DNA of 64,000 bases. Source: Pseudeuparius sepicola. Its lineage: Eukaryota > Arthropoda > Insecta > Coleoptera > Anthribidae. The notes under the pieces are model-generated. The model worked only from the letters and a program-made list of their open reading frames with translations, did no database searches and was not told where the DNA came from. Shown here piece by piece: positions 11,881-21,979 of the stretch (the stretch's first letter is position 1; every line of letters starts with the position of its first letter). The stretch lies in contig OY987301.1 of assembly GCA_963920635.1 (NCBI GenBank), forward strand, positions 19,014,501 to 19,078,500. Direction: 5' to 3'. A program made the position numbers and the translations under genes.

Positions 11881-13660
11881 ATAGGGTTAGTGTTTCTTTA
11901 ATGATTTCTCATATTTCCGAGAAAATTTTGATTGGGCAACTTCAGATTCATATTCAGCACCTCAAAGAACATGAAATAAATCACTAAAAACAATTACAGA
12001 AGAACTTTCCACTTCGCACCCTCCTTGTGTACCATTTGACTGAACTAATTATGGATTCTTGAATTCTGATCATTTTCAGGTAGAGTCAATTATGTAGTGG
12101 TAGTAGAGTAGTAGTAGCGCAGAAAACATTATACAAAAGTGATAGAATGTCCATTTGGATTTTTTTTCTTCATTTTGATGTTCAAAAAAATGTCCAAAAT
12201 GCCCCAAATGTATTTTGGGATAATTTTGCCAATTTCAACACAAACGATTGATGTAATCGTTATGGAACAAGAGTACACTTTTGTTGAAAAATAAAAAGAT
12301 GCACTAAATTGCACTTACCTGCGAGATCAAAAAGACAACCTCAAAAAGTTAGCTACGAATAAAAAACACGACACAAAAGTTCAAGTGGCGCCCTCTGTGA
12401 GATACGTAGAAATTAAGATATTCAGCTGATTCTCCATCCCAAAAACATATACATCATGACATGACCAGCCATAAGTCAATTAAAAAAACAACTCAACAAC
12501 AACATATAAGGTATAGGGACAAGTTCGAATAGGACAGTTTTTTTTAAATCCACCATTATCTTTGGTCCAACCTGCTGTACAGTAGCCGAAGTTATAGGTT
12601 TTTAAATTAAAAATGCAATATGCACAATACATATTATCTTACTTCTTTTTAAAATATGAGCATTAAATTATCCAGGAATGCCGCATACAACAAAAAGAAA
12701 GATTATAAATCATTCTGCAATTGGCCGCAGCACCATTCTGCTCCTGTCTTTTTATACTAACTTGGAATTTAGAATGCAAAGATTAATTAAATTAATTAAA
12801 TTTTCTCCGTCTGCTGCATATAACCGGAAGCATGATTATCATCTATTTTCCTTCGTATTTTATTTGTATTCTTTACAGGCTAATATTAAAACTAATATAT
12901 TAGAGATGTTTTAATTAAAATTGCGGGACAATCATCTAGCAGTCCAATGGATAAACTATCCAGTCATTTATAGAGTTACTTAACGTTGTTGTTATTGTTG
13001 TTTGTTGATTGTAGTCAACTGCCCGATATAACAAACATTTTAGGAAATAGAATACAATCTCAAAGCAATTTTGATCTTCGCGAAATTTCACAAATTTCAT
13101 TTGAGGTACAGCAAACAGCAGAAAAAAACAGAACACGAATCACTAACATCTTCAGCAGAGGAATCTTGGAAGTATCTGGTATCTAAATATATCAACCAGA
13201 TTTTATACCTATAATAGACATTTCTATATATTTCCTACCTACCTACATTATAAATATTACATATTTTTATTATTTTCGTAAGCAGATAAATAAGGTCATT
13301 TTTGGTTTTGATAGATATAGATGATAATGAAAACTCATTATAACGTTAAAACTAAAATCTCAAAATTAAAATTATTTCAGTTTGAAATGTTTGAAGTATA
13401 CCAAAGATAAGTAGTTAGGTTAGATTGGTAAAAAATCGACAATTCACAAATAATAACAAGGAAGATTGTGTGAACTTGGCTACAGAGGACTTTCGGCACA
13501 TCGATTGTATGTAGAGCCATCTTTTGAGAGCAAAAGGAGCAATACCTTAAAAATTGGAATTATTTTTTATTTAAAAACTAAGAGGAACTGGCATAAATGA
13601 AATATGCCAGGGGAGTCTACTAAACTTATATTATCCGCCTTCGTGCAGTTTTCTATATGA
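11881..13660. other. No gene; weak dispersed repeat
   Basis: About 12590-12960 is distantly related to 19100-19430. Shared landmarks are TAGGTTTT followed by AAATTAAA and AATATGCACA. The rest shows nothing recognisable. Confidence 0.4.
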
Positions 13661-13665
13661 CCAGA

Positions 13666-14055
13666 CTAGCCCATTGTATTACGTCGTTGGCAGATGCCTT
13701 GTTTCAGCCAGACGGCTTGGAAATAATGCGGGCGACGAATCATAGTCTGATCACGTATCGTTTTTATGTTTATTTCATATTGTGGAAAAATAGACTGTAG
13801 TGGCCTACTTTCCACAGGTAGGTATATTTCGCTCGCACCATGGGCGCCAAATTGATCGTAAAGTAAAACCAGTCCCCAACGTCCATTAGTTCCGGCGCTC
13901 GGAATCTGCCGATACCCGAATAGGTACGTGTGGAGCGCGACGAGAGATAAGGGCCGCTCTAACTGCGAATTGCTCCGGAAAAAGAGAAAACCGTATAAGA
14001 AGGCATCGGAAAGACGCTGCCGAACACGCTCGCCAGTTCCCCTCATTAACCGCAT
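13666..14055 (-). CDS. Unrecognised ORF in GC-richer DNA
   Basis: A 129-codon frame from an ATG at 14055-14053 to a stop at 13666. It stands out because the underlying DNA (about 13830-14060) is much richer in G+C and CpG than its surroundings. The predicted protein is basic at the N-terminus (MRLMRGTGERVRQR) and has no motif or transmembrane pattern that I recognise. With no homology and no splice context, a chance frame in a CpG-rich regulatory segment is as likely as a real exon. Confidence 0.15.
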   Translation of the reverse strand: MRLMRGTGERVRQRLSDAFLYGFLFFRSNSQLERPLSLVALHTYLFGYRQIPSAGTNGRWGLVLLYDQFGAHGASEIYLPVESRPLQSIFPQYEINIKTIRDQTMIRRPHYFQAVWLKQGICQRRNTMG

Positions 14056-14481
14056 CTTACTCTGAAAACTTCCAAGTTGCTGTGGCTGCCAAGCGGGCAG
14101 GAATGACGAGTTAAAAGTATTTAAAGAAAATCAATGAATAAAATCGGCATACACTGGGATTTAAAGACGAGCAACTGATAGAGCAAGTGCATTTATAGAT
14201 CTCTTACAACTTATAATATTCTTTCCGAATAAAACCGTTTTCAATGCAAAAGTAATGTTTCTTTTCCCCTGTTCATGTTATAGTAATAGTTATTTATGTA
14301 CCAAAGCACTGAAGTTCGACTTTTTATAACTCATGTGAAATTTAATTGCCGAGGCCTCAGGCCTTACGACAGCGGACTTCCCGTGTCCGGCGCGACGTGT
14401 TTTTGTGTTTGCGATTTCGGTGTTCGTAGTTTTGACACATTTTTTATCGTTTTTTTAATACATTTGTAAATGTAAAATAGG

Positions 14482-14584
14482 ATGGAATCGTGTTCGGTGG
14501 AATTTATCAAAAAAATATATAATTTCGAGAATCGAGTGCTTATAAAAAAGAATGGACCACCTCGGCAGGAGATAAACATTGTTC
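14482..14584 (+). other. Candidate first coding exon with GTAAGT donor
   Basis: An ATG at 14482 opens 34 codons beginning MESCSVEFIKKIYNFE and runs into CGTAAGTAAG, a strong 5-prime splice-site match, at 14585. The stretch upstream (14370-14430) is CpG-rich and promoter-like. No matching downstream exon was found before the repeats that start near 14780. Inference only. Confidence 0.25.
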
Positions 14585-14807
14585 GTAAGTAAGAGTGCCA
14601 TAAGAAACAAACGACAAACGTAGTTTTAAGGTTGAACAATACAAAAAAAAAAACTTCGTGGTTGTGCTGGTGTGACAAACTACATGTTTTGTTTTGAACA
14701 ATGAAAATACTACATCAGAATGGACAAAAACAAGCGTTAAAGATTTAGAAGGATAGTTTTTTTTTGGGTATGGGATCGTCTTAAAATGGAAACCACTTTT
14801 CTAATTT

Positions 14808-14843
14808 TGTCGACGTTTCGATAAATTATATTATCTTTCTCAG
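14808..14843 (-). mobile_element. Isolated Penelope-type tail
   Basis: Read on the minus strand the segment gives CTGAGAAAGATAATATAATT and then TATCGAAACGTCG. This is a CTGANRA box, a pairable GATAA...TTATC stem and a GAAACGTCG block, the same pattern as in the Penelope tails elsewhere in the window. No coding remnant is attached. Confidence 0.45.
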
Positions 14844-14936
14844 GACACTACAATTTCGAGAGAATATCTCAATTAATAATGAACAATGAACAGCATTCAT
14901 AAAAATTGTAATCTAAAAGTCTAAGTTTCTTTGTTA

Positions 14937-15850
14937 CAGGGGCGTGCAGTCCATGGAAGCAAGGGAAGCAGTGCTTCCCGTAAACCAAAACAATGTAAAG
15001 TGACAAAATGTAATTCTTGAATTTTTAAACAGGAAGCAGTTAGTTTAGTTACCTAGGTATATCAAAAACGCTAAAAATTATCTTATATATCATATATCAA
15101 ACCTACAATATGTTATGCCTATATCCCAGACCTATGCTAACAGGTCTGTGCCTATAGCAAATGCGGCGTTGACTCCGACTGCGCCCATCCGCCCATCCTA
15201 CCGAGCCACAGTACAAGTGTAAGCTATGCGCCGGCCGCTAGCTTTTCTGTAGCGTTCGGGAGTCGAGAGGTTATTGAACTTTCCACCTCCACCGCACTGG
15301 CTGACGCGAATGAGAACGCGCGTTTAACGCGTGCGTGGAAGCTATCGTTGCAGTAGGTTCTTTGTGTAGTTTAGTTGGTTTTGATATCTGCGTTGGTGCG
15401 TCGCGCGCGTCGTATCTCGGGCGATATCGAAGACAATAATACGGCCATGGACATGCAAATACCGTCAACTTCGGCTGTCGGGAATGACGTTGAAAATGTT
15501 AAAGTTGGACAATTAAGTAAGAGTGTGTGTGAATGTGTAGTGTGTACCTTAATAATAAAGGGATTTTCAACATTAAACTTTGCGGATAAGCTTCAATTAA
15601 TTACTAACGGAAGGGCAAGGGCAAAACCCCCTATGAAAAATTTAACCACACAAATCAATGAACGACTTTCACAGTTATCGCTGTTGTTTATTGAGAATAT
15701 ACTTCTCCAGAACATTTTAGAGCATCGACGTTTTTATGATGACGTCATTGACGAATTCGCAAAAAGTGATCGAAGAATCGAATTGCATTACAAATAGGTA
15801 AGTTTTTTAAACATTGCTTCTCTTACTTAAAATGTCACCGCACGCCACTG
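14937..15850. mobile_element. hAT element, internally deleted, with 8-bp target duplication
   Basis: The left end reads CAGGGGCGTGCAG and the right end, reverse complemented, CAGTGGCGTGCGG. The octamer CTTTGTTA occurs directly outside both (14929-14936 and 15851-15858). Ends beginning CAG plus an exact 8-bp duplication define a hAT-superfamily insertion. At 914 bp it is far shorter than an autonomous copy, but it retains a short frame that looks like the two ends of a transposase joined together. Confidence 0.9.
15447..15797 (+). pseudogene. Remnant hAT transposase ORF (N- and C-terminal parts)
   Basis: The frame is open from 15375, but the first ATG is at 15447, giving 116 residues. An N-terminal part with a CxxC pair (CECVVC) and the stretch LITNGRARAKPP is followed at once by a part that resembles the end of the hAT dimerisation region (NERLSQLSLLFIEN ... 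VIDEFAKSDRRIELHYK). The DDE catalytic region and most of the protein are absent, so it cannot be an active transposase. A short translated product with DNA-binding or dimerisation ability is conceivable but not shown. Assignment to the ZMYM1-like group of hAT proteins is from remembered family features and is moderately secure. Confidence 0.6.
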
Positions 15851-16419
15851 CTTTGTTACACTTAAAATTATTAAACTAAAACTTGACATAATACGTACAA
15901 GGATATGTAGACACATTAAAAATAAATAAAAATTGGTAGCATATAATAATACAAGTGTTAATTATTCGACGTGTAGGGCAGATATACAGGGTGCCCCATA
16001 TGTATGGAATTATGCTTATATCTTCTTAAAAAATATATTTAGAAAAAAATGGTTTAATTAAAACTTACAGTGTGATCTCTTCTGCATAATCCTATCAAGT
16101 CGATTTTGTTTTACCTCTCATAATGTGGTTGCTATGGCAACGAACTTTTTTTTTCAAATGGGATCATATAAGTTTTAATCGATTTTTGGAAACAGCTACT
16201 TATTCTGCATACAACAGCATAAAAAAATCTATAGGTTATACATAAGGAAAATTTTGAGAAATAAATTATTTTTATTTTTTCCCATTTAATAGTGTACGTT
16301 ATCAGAAAACTCGATGGAGGCAAAAAATATGCTACATTAAAATTGTTTGATGGTTCTGCCATAATGAGAATGGTAAATCTTTCGAATTCAGTTAAATGTA
16401 CCATTTTAACTATTTTTTT

Positions 16420-18302
16420 TTATATAAGAAAAGCAAAAAGAAAAGAAGCAAAGCCATCAAACAATTTTAACCCGGTTTATAAAAACCGACAACGCCTCAA
16501 AAGAAATAAAACAAAAAAACCGTTCAGTGGAGATACATACGCCTGGGAAGAACATCGCATGTCAGATCGATTTCGGTCAATAATATTAAAATAGGCAGAA
16601 TTTAAATTTTCGATGTCCGTTCTTTTATTAATTGTACTATTATCTTTCTTTGCTTATCATCTGATGCAGACTTGGGTATTCTTATTCTTATAGCTACTTT
16701 TTAAAGCAGGTATTCTGTATTCGATAATTTAAATAGTGATTTTTTGAGGATTCTCTTAGAAAGAATACCGATATTCAAATCTCAGTATTCAGAATCAGAA
16801 TACAGGATTCAAAATTTGAATCCTGTATTCAAATGTTGAATACTAATAAGATTATAAAAAAAACGTGGACAATGATCGGTATTTCTTAGGTATATTTAAA
16901 TTTGTTGTTTTTACCTATATAAAGTTTTGATTTTTATTGTATGTATCGATGAAAATAGTCAAATGTACAGTGTGTTTGGAAGATGGGCCGCATTTCAAAA
17001 AACTTTTCAACCTGCAGTTCTCGAGAACTCTACATTTTGGATTATACTTTTTTGAAATAGTACTATATTATGTGGTCGACTGTTAATAAAAGAAAACCCC
17101 CAAAAATTATAAACCATATTAGGCATGTTTATAAGAATAGAATGCATAGTGTCATCGAATTGGCCCTAGTTCAAAACCTTTCGTTATCCACCAAATGGGG
17201 CAAAATTCCAAAAAAAAAAAGAGTTTTCCGGAGTACCTTGTATAATAAACCACAGGTCATATATTGGTGATCCTTTTCTGCGAATCGATTAAGCCTTTCC
17301 CAAGATATTATTTTACTTAGTAATACCAGCCTCGCTTATACAGGGTGTTTCATATAAGGTAATTAAATGAACACAATATTCATTATATGAATACATGGAT
17401 TCGAATACTATTCGGTAATTGAATACTTTTGTTAGAATAGTATTCAAATCTCTAGGATCCGAATCACGTTCAACTTGAGTATTCTGTATTCGTATTCGAA
17501 TACTGGTTTTTGGTATTCTACCCAAGTCTGATCTGATGTAGCAAACGTTCCTTGTAATTTCGTTGTATACCTAAAATTGAAACGTTTTCAAAATCGAAAT
17601 TATGCCCCGTATTTTTTCTGTTTCACTAATGCCGTGGGATTTTGCTTGGTCCAATAATGCTTGCAATCATTTTTGTGCTCATATATTCGTTGTTTTAAAT
17701 ATCTACCTGTTGGATCAATATAGCAACAGTTGCAAGAAGAACAAGGTATTCTATATATAACGTTAGATAGGAATTCGGTTGGAGTTTTTGATTTTAATTT
17801 GCTGAAGAATTTTCCTTTTATTGCGTTTTGACTTTTAAGTGTGACTCTGATATTTTCTGTTTTGTTGACTTTTTTTAATTCTTTCTGATAGATTTTTAAT
17901 ATAAGGAATTTTGAAATATTTTGTTGTTGATTGTTGATCTTGTATCTTTAAATTTGTTTTCTGTTGCTGTGTGAGTCTTTTATTATCGTGTATTTTTTTT
18001 ATAATGAGATTGGATTACCATTTTTTGTAAGTATGTGTTCTATATATGTTGAGTTTTGTTCCAAAAATTGTGAACTTGAGAGGGAAATGGCCCTACTTAA
18101 CAAATTTTGGACAATATTTAATTTCTTATTCATTGGATGCTCTGAATGAAAATTCAAAAAACGTTCAGAGAACGTTGGTTTGTGATACCAATTTGTCAAG
18201 ATAGTACCCTCATCCTGTCTGATAATTAAAACGTCCAAAAAAGGGATGGCCTTAAAATTCTTCTTTTTCAATGTGAACTGAAACCTAGGGTGAAAACTAT
18301 TG
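16420..18302 (-). pseudogene. Penelope-like element fragment (RT end plus GIY-YIG), split by a hAT insertion
   Basis: Reading leftwards from 18302, the frame gives the end of the reverse-transcriptase region (SFHPRFQFTLKKKNFK, then FLDVLIIRQDEGTILTNWYH and ERFLNFHSEHP). Then comes a GIY-YIG-type endonuclease segment (VIYRIPCSSC, CCYIDPTGRYLKQRIYEHK) at about 17640-17780. The usual YIG is YID here, which would damage the active site. The C-terminal stretch (NEITRNVCYI) is interrupted by the hAT-type insertion 16667-17530 and resumes on its left side (NKRTDIENLN, about 16600-16640). Several stops and shifts are present. The residues align with those of the Penelope copies at 36931-39034, which is the basis of the call. 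Confidence 0.75.
16667..17530. mobile_element. hAT-type non-autonomous element with 8-bp target duplication
   Basis: Both ends read CAGACTTGGGTA when viewed inwards, and the octamer ATCTGATG flanks the unit exactly (16659-16666 and 17531-17538). The subterminal zones on both sides are packed with GTATTC/GAATAC hexamers. The interior (about 16975-17355) contains another insertion ending in TACAGGGTGTTTC. There is no transposase. The unit interrupts the C-terminal coding part of a Penelope-like element, so it is the younger of the two. Confidence 0.88.
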
Positions 18303-18870
18303 AATTAGAGATTTATCTTATTTGTCAACAAAAATTAAAAAAACATGGATCTTCTCAAATTCGTTTAAGAAATGAATTGCATCTCTCGAATATTGGCAAT
18401 GTGGATGTTTGTCAGTTATTAGATTCTGGATATCGAAAAGCAATAAAAGGCTTGAGTAAACAGAATCATTACGCATCTTGTCCAGTCTTATTTTATCGAT
18501 TGTGTAAAATTTTGTAGCATATTGACGAGTACTCGGAGAGTTTAAATGGAGGAACATACAGGGAGCTTATTGATTTTGTATCAGAAATCGACATGGCTAG
18601 GAAAAAACAGGGAAATACTGATTTTAAAGGTACGTGAAAATCGGATCAAAATGACATATTTGATGCTATTTTAACACTTTGCCAAGAAGAGACAATAAAT
18701 TTCAGAAGCACGGTTTGTAGAGATTCAGTATGATGAAACTACTGATGTTTCTGCCCACCATCAACTTTTTAATATCTTAAGATGTGAACGAAACGGCCAA
18801 AGATACGAACGTTTTTGGAAATTTTTTAAACCTGCGTCACATAGACAGCCACATAAATTAAAAAAAGTTT
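18303..18870 (+). pseudogene. hAT transposase fragment, DUF4371 type
   Basis: Pieces in different plus-strand frames add up to part of a ZMYM1-like hAT transposase. First IRLRNELHLSN at about 18358, then EYSESLNGGTYRELIDFV at about 18527, and, after a shift, RFVEIQYDETTDVSAHHQL at about 18710. The QYDETTD stretch matches the region around the first catalytic acid of DUF4371 proteins. Stops at about 18515 and 18636 and at least one frame change rule out function. It abuts the Penelope fragment at 18302 without a visible TIR, so it is truncated on both sides. Confidence 0.6.
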
Positions 18871-18879
18871 AACGTTTCT

Positions 18880-20530
18880 TTCTCGCACTGTATTAATCGA
18901 GGTATTAATATTGTATGCGACATTGTGTAAATTATATTTTTTTAATTGAATAGCCATTTTAGATTACCACTGGTTTAAAATTTGGAAGAGGTGTATAAAT
19001 TAAAAGATGAACAACTTCCACATTTTCAAACTTGAGAGATAAAGTAAATCACTTAACTACTTTTGAGCACTTCATTTGACATAATTGAAGAGCAGTCGAT
19101 GGTACATAGGTTTTAAAATTAAATTGAATATGCACAGAGGAAAATATTATCTTGCTTCTCTCTGGGAATATAATATATGAACACAGGAAGATTTATAATT
19201 ATTTTTACAATTAGCCTCAGCCCTGTGCCCCTTCTGCGTTTCGCATACCCACCTACTTGTAATTTTGAATGTAAATATTATTTTTTTAAAATTAAATTTT
19301 CTCAGTCTATCAAATAAATCCCTAAAGATGACTATGCATTCTTCTTCGTATTGTTTGTATTCTTATAATAAAACAGACAGTATAATATAGTAGATTTAAC
19401 TATCATGATACTTCATTCTACCCAGTCGTTTCCTGAGAAGTGTGAATAATACTCAAGTGCTGTCAAGTGAAGCTACTAAGATATATACAGCGCTTTTGCC
19501 ATTGGCCATTACCATTACAAACATTTTTAGAATCTGCCGTTTATTCTCCATCCTATACCCTAAAGTGGAATATGCCATTATATCTCGTTGACGTATAGCC
19601 ATATCCTTAACTTTTAACGGTAAACATAATGTATAATAAAAATTCAGATCAACGGGATCGGCTTTTGTTGCGAAGGAAAGTGTGCGAGAGTTTTACACCC
19701 GGCTTCATTCTTCGCAAGTTATAAAATTTCGTAACAAACTTTGACGCGGCGGTAGGCTTCTCGGGGTCTATACATATAATACCTTACTTTAGATGCAAAT
19801 GGAGTGCCGGCAATGGTAAATACACGGCTACGTATAGATTAAATTTCTTGCGGCCAACACCGAAGCCACCGCGAATGAGAGTCCATCATGTCTACTCAAT
19901 CGGTGACGACACTCGTTCACGAAGGTAGGTCTTCTAATTAAGCAGTCCCCAGACCGATGCGATCGATATAAAAATTCACTAATTTATGCCACTCCAATTA
20001 TTGGACAAATGTTTTTATTCCGACCCGAATTTGAAGCATGCCAATTTGTGACCTTCACAAATAGGCGGCCGGGACTAAGGCAGAAAGAAATTTTTGCTTA
20101 AAAATCATACTACACACATGACAAACTGGCACAATAATAATTGTGTCAGTTCGTGAATTATTCACGAACGAATTTTTATGATTTTGTTGCAAAAATTTGG
20201 CCACAGCTTCGAATAAATAGAAAATGCATTAAGATCTCTAAAACGGTTAGAGATGTGACGCCAGTATTCATTCAAAATTTGGGAGAAAAAAGTTATTTCT
20301 CTATAAACCGGAAGTGATATATTTATTTGCTGTATTTATAATCAAGTAAGTAAACGATAACTCGCAATTTTTTTTGTTTTTTTTTTTCAGTTTTTCAGGC
20401 TATAAATGTTTCTCAAACGTCGCATAAAACTAAAACTAAATTTTTAACTATACAGTAGGGATAGAAATTGTGGAATATTGCTTATATTTCTTAAAATATT
20501 CCTCATATCAAAAACATGTTTTAATAAAAG
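18880..20530. other. No supported gene; CpG-richer stretch with exon-like start
   Basis: A GC-richer stretch at about 19660-19960 ends in an ATG at 19888 with 12 open codons up to a GAAG/GTAGGT donor-like site at 19924. This could be a first exon but is too short to support. A distant relative of the repeat at 12590 occupies about 19100-19430. Nothing else was recognised. Confidence 0.35.
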
Positions 20531-20537
20531 TGTTAGG

Positions 20538-21318
20538 GGAAATTATTTCCCGTTTAGTGATATCAACCAATCTTTCGTAGCACAAAAAATGTGGTTGCCA
20601 TGGTAACCGATTTATTTTTTTTAAATGGCACCATATACTTTTTTTGGTGAAAATTTTTTGGTGAAAATTTCTGAATACGATACAATACAATTTTAATGGG
20701 ATCGCATAAGAAAAAAATACAAAAAAAATTAAGTTTTCTATTATGCTATTGACAATGTTTATCAAAATAATTATGCACATTAAGTTAGCCATGCCAAAAT
20801 CAGAACAATGCGAAACTGTCACTAGCTGTCTAACTGTGTACATTGTTACACTAAACGTTCTTTTTTACTCAATTTTCTGTGTACTTAAGTACTTAGTATG
20901 TTAACCTGTATTCTTTCCGTTTCACTTAATTCAAGCGCCATTATAACTTACTAAGTACTTAATACACAGAAAATTGAATAAAACAGTACCTTTACTGTAA
21001 CAATGCACACAATTACAAGCAACTGACAGCTAGTAACAGTTTCCCATTGTTCTGATTTTGGCATGGCTAACCTGATGTTATTAATTATTTTGATAAACAT
21101 TGTCAATAGCATAATAGAAAACTTATTTTTTTTATATTTTTTTCTTATGCGACCCCATTAAAATTGTATTGTATAGTATTGAGAAAGTTCCAATGTATCA
21201 ATTTTCACCAAAATACGTATATGCTGTCATTTAAAAAAAATCAAGTCGGTTACCATGGCAACCACATTTTTTGTGCTACGAAAGATTGCTTGATATCACT
21301 AAACGGGAAATAATTTCC
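20538..21318. repeat. Palindromic hairpin element
   Basis: GGAAATTATTTCCCGTTTAG near the left end recurs inverted at the right end. The arms (about 20538-20905 and 20945-21318) stay highly similar, including GTGGTTGCCATGGTAACCGA. The centre is only about 40 bases. A diverged relative of one arm lies near 16000-16180 (GTGGTTGCTATGGCAAC). Open frames across it are mirror shadows. Confidence 0.8.
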
Positions 21319-21655
21319 TAATAAATTCTTTAGGGTAGACACCCTCTTCAAAAAAGCATTTATAATATAAGTTTATCTAATTCAAATTTTCAGTAGATAC
21401 TGAACTACTGAACTGATTCTAAAATTTTAGCTTAGAAATGCCATAAAATGTACTGAATTTTGATTATAATTATTCAGCTCAGCTCCAGGACATATGACGC
21501 ATTTCGTTATAAACTTCACACATTTGTTACAATAGAAAGTTCCCAACTGGTCAGAGCTAATCAAATGACATGAAAGGTGTCTCAGAATTTAAATTCAACT
21601 AATTAGATTGACACTGTCTGATTTGTGAGTTCTATTGGAACAGTCGGAATATACC

Positions 21656-21972
21656 AATGTATAAAGAACCCCAGAAAGGAGTCAAAACTCTATGGATATT
21701 ATAAAATACGTGAGACGGGAATCGCCCTGTGCAGGAGCCAAGTTTTGACACAATATTTTGATATCTGACACGGTAATAGGTGCCAGTATTTGGTGTTTCG
21801 ATGCTTTTATGCTTGGCTCTTTCCTGGCTTATTGCAAAACTGAATGTTTGAGGATAATAATCCATCGTTAAGTAATTTTGTAATACAAATTAACATTTTA
21901 GGCATTGCACCAAAGAGGCATAAGCGTTTGTGTAGGTACCTACTTCTTAATTCGAAATTTAAAATTAGAATG
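21656..21972 (+). repeat. Dispersed repeat R1, copy 2
   Basis: Related to one unit of the tandem array at 26766-27797 and inverted relative to 1140-1412. It has the ACCCCAG-AGTCAAA start, the TTTTGATATCTG block and the GTAGGTACCTACTTCTT end. Confidence 0.65.
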
Positions 21973-21979
21973 GACTAAT

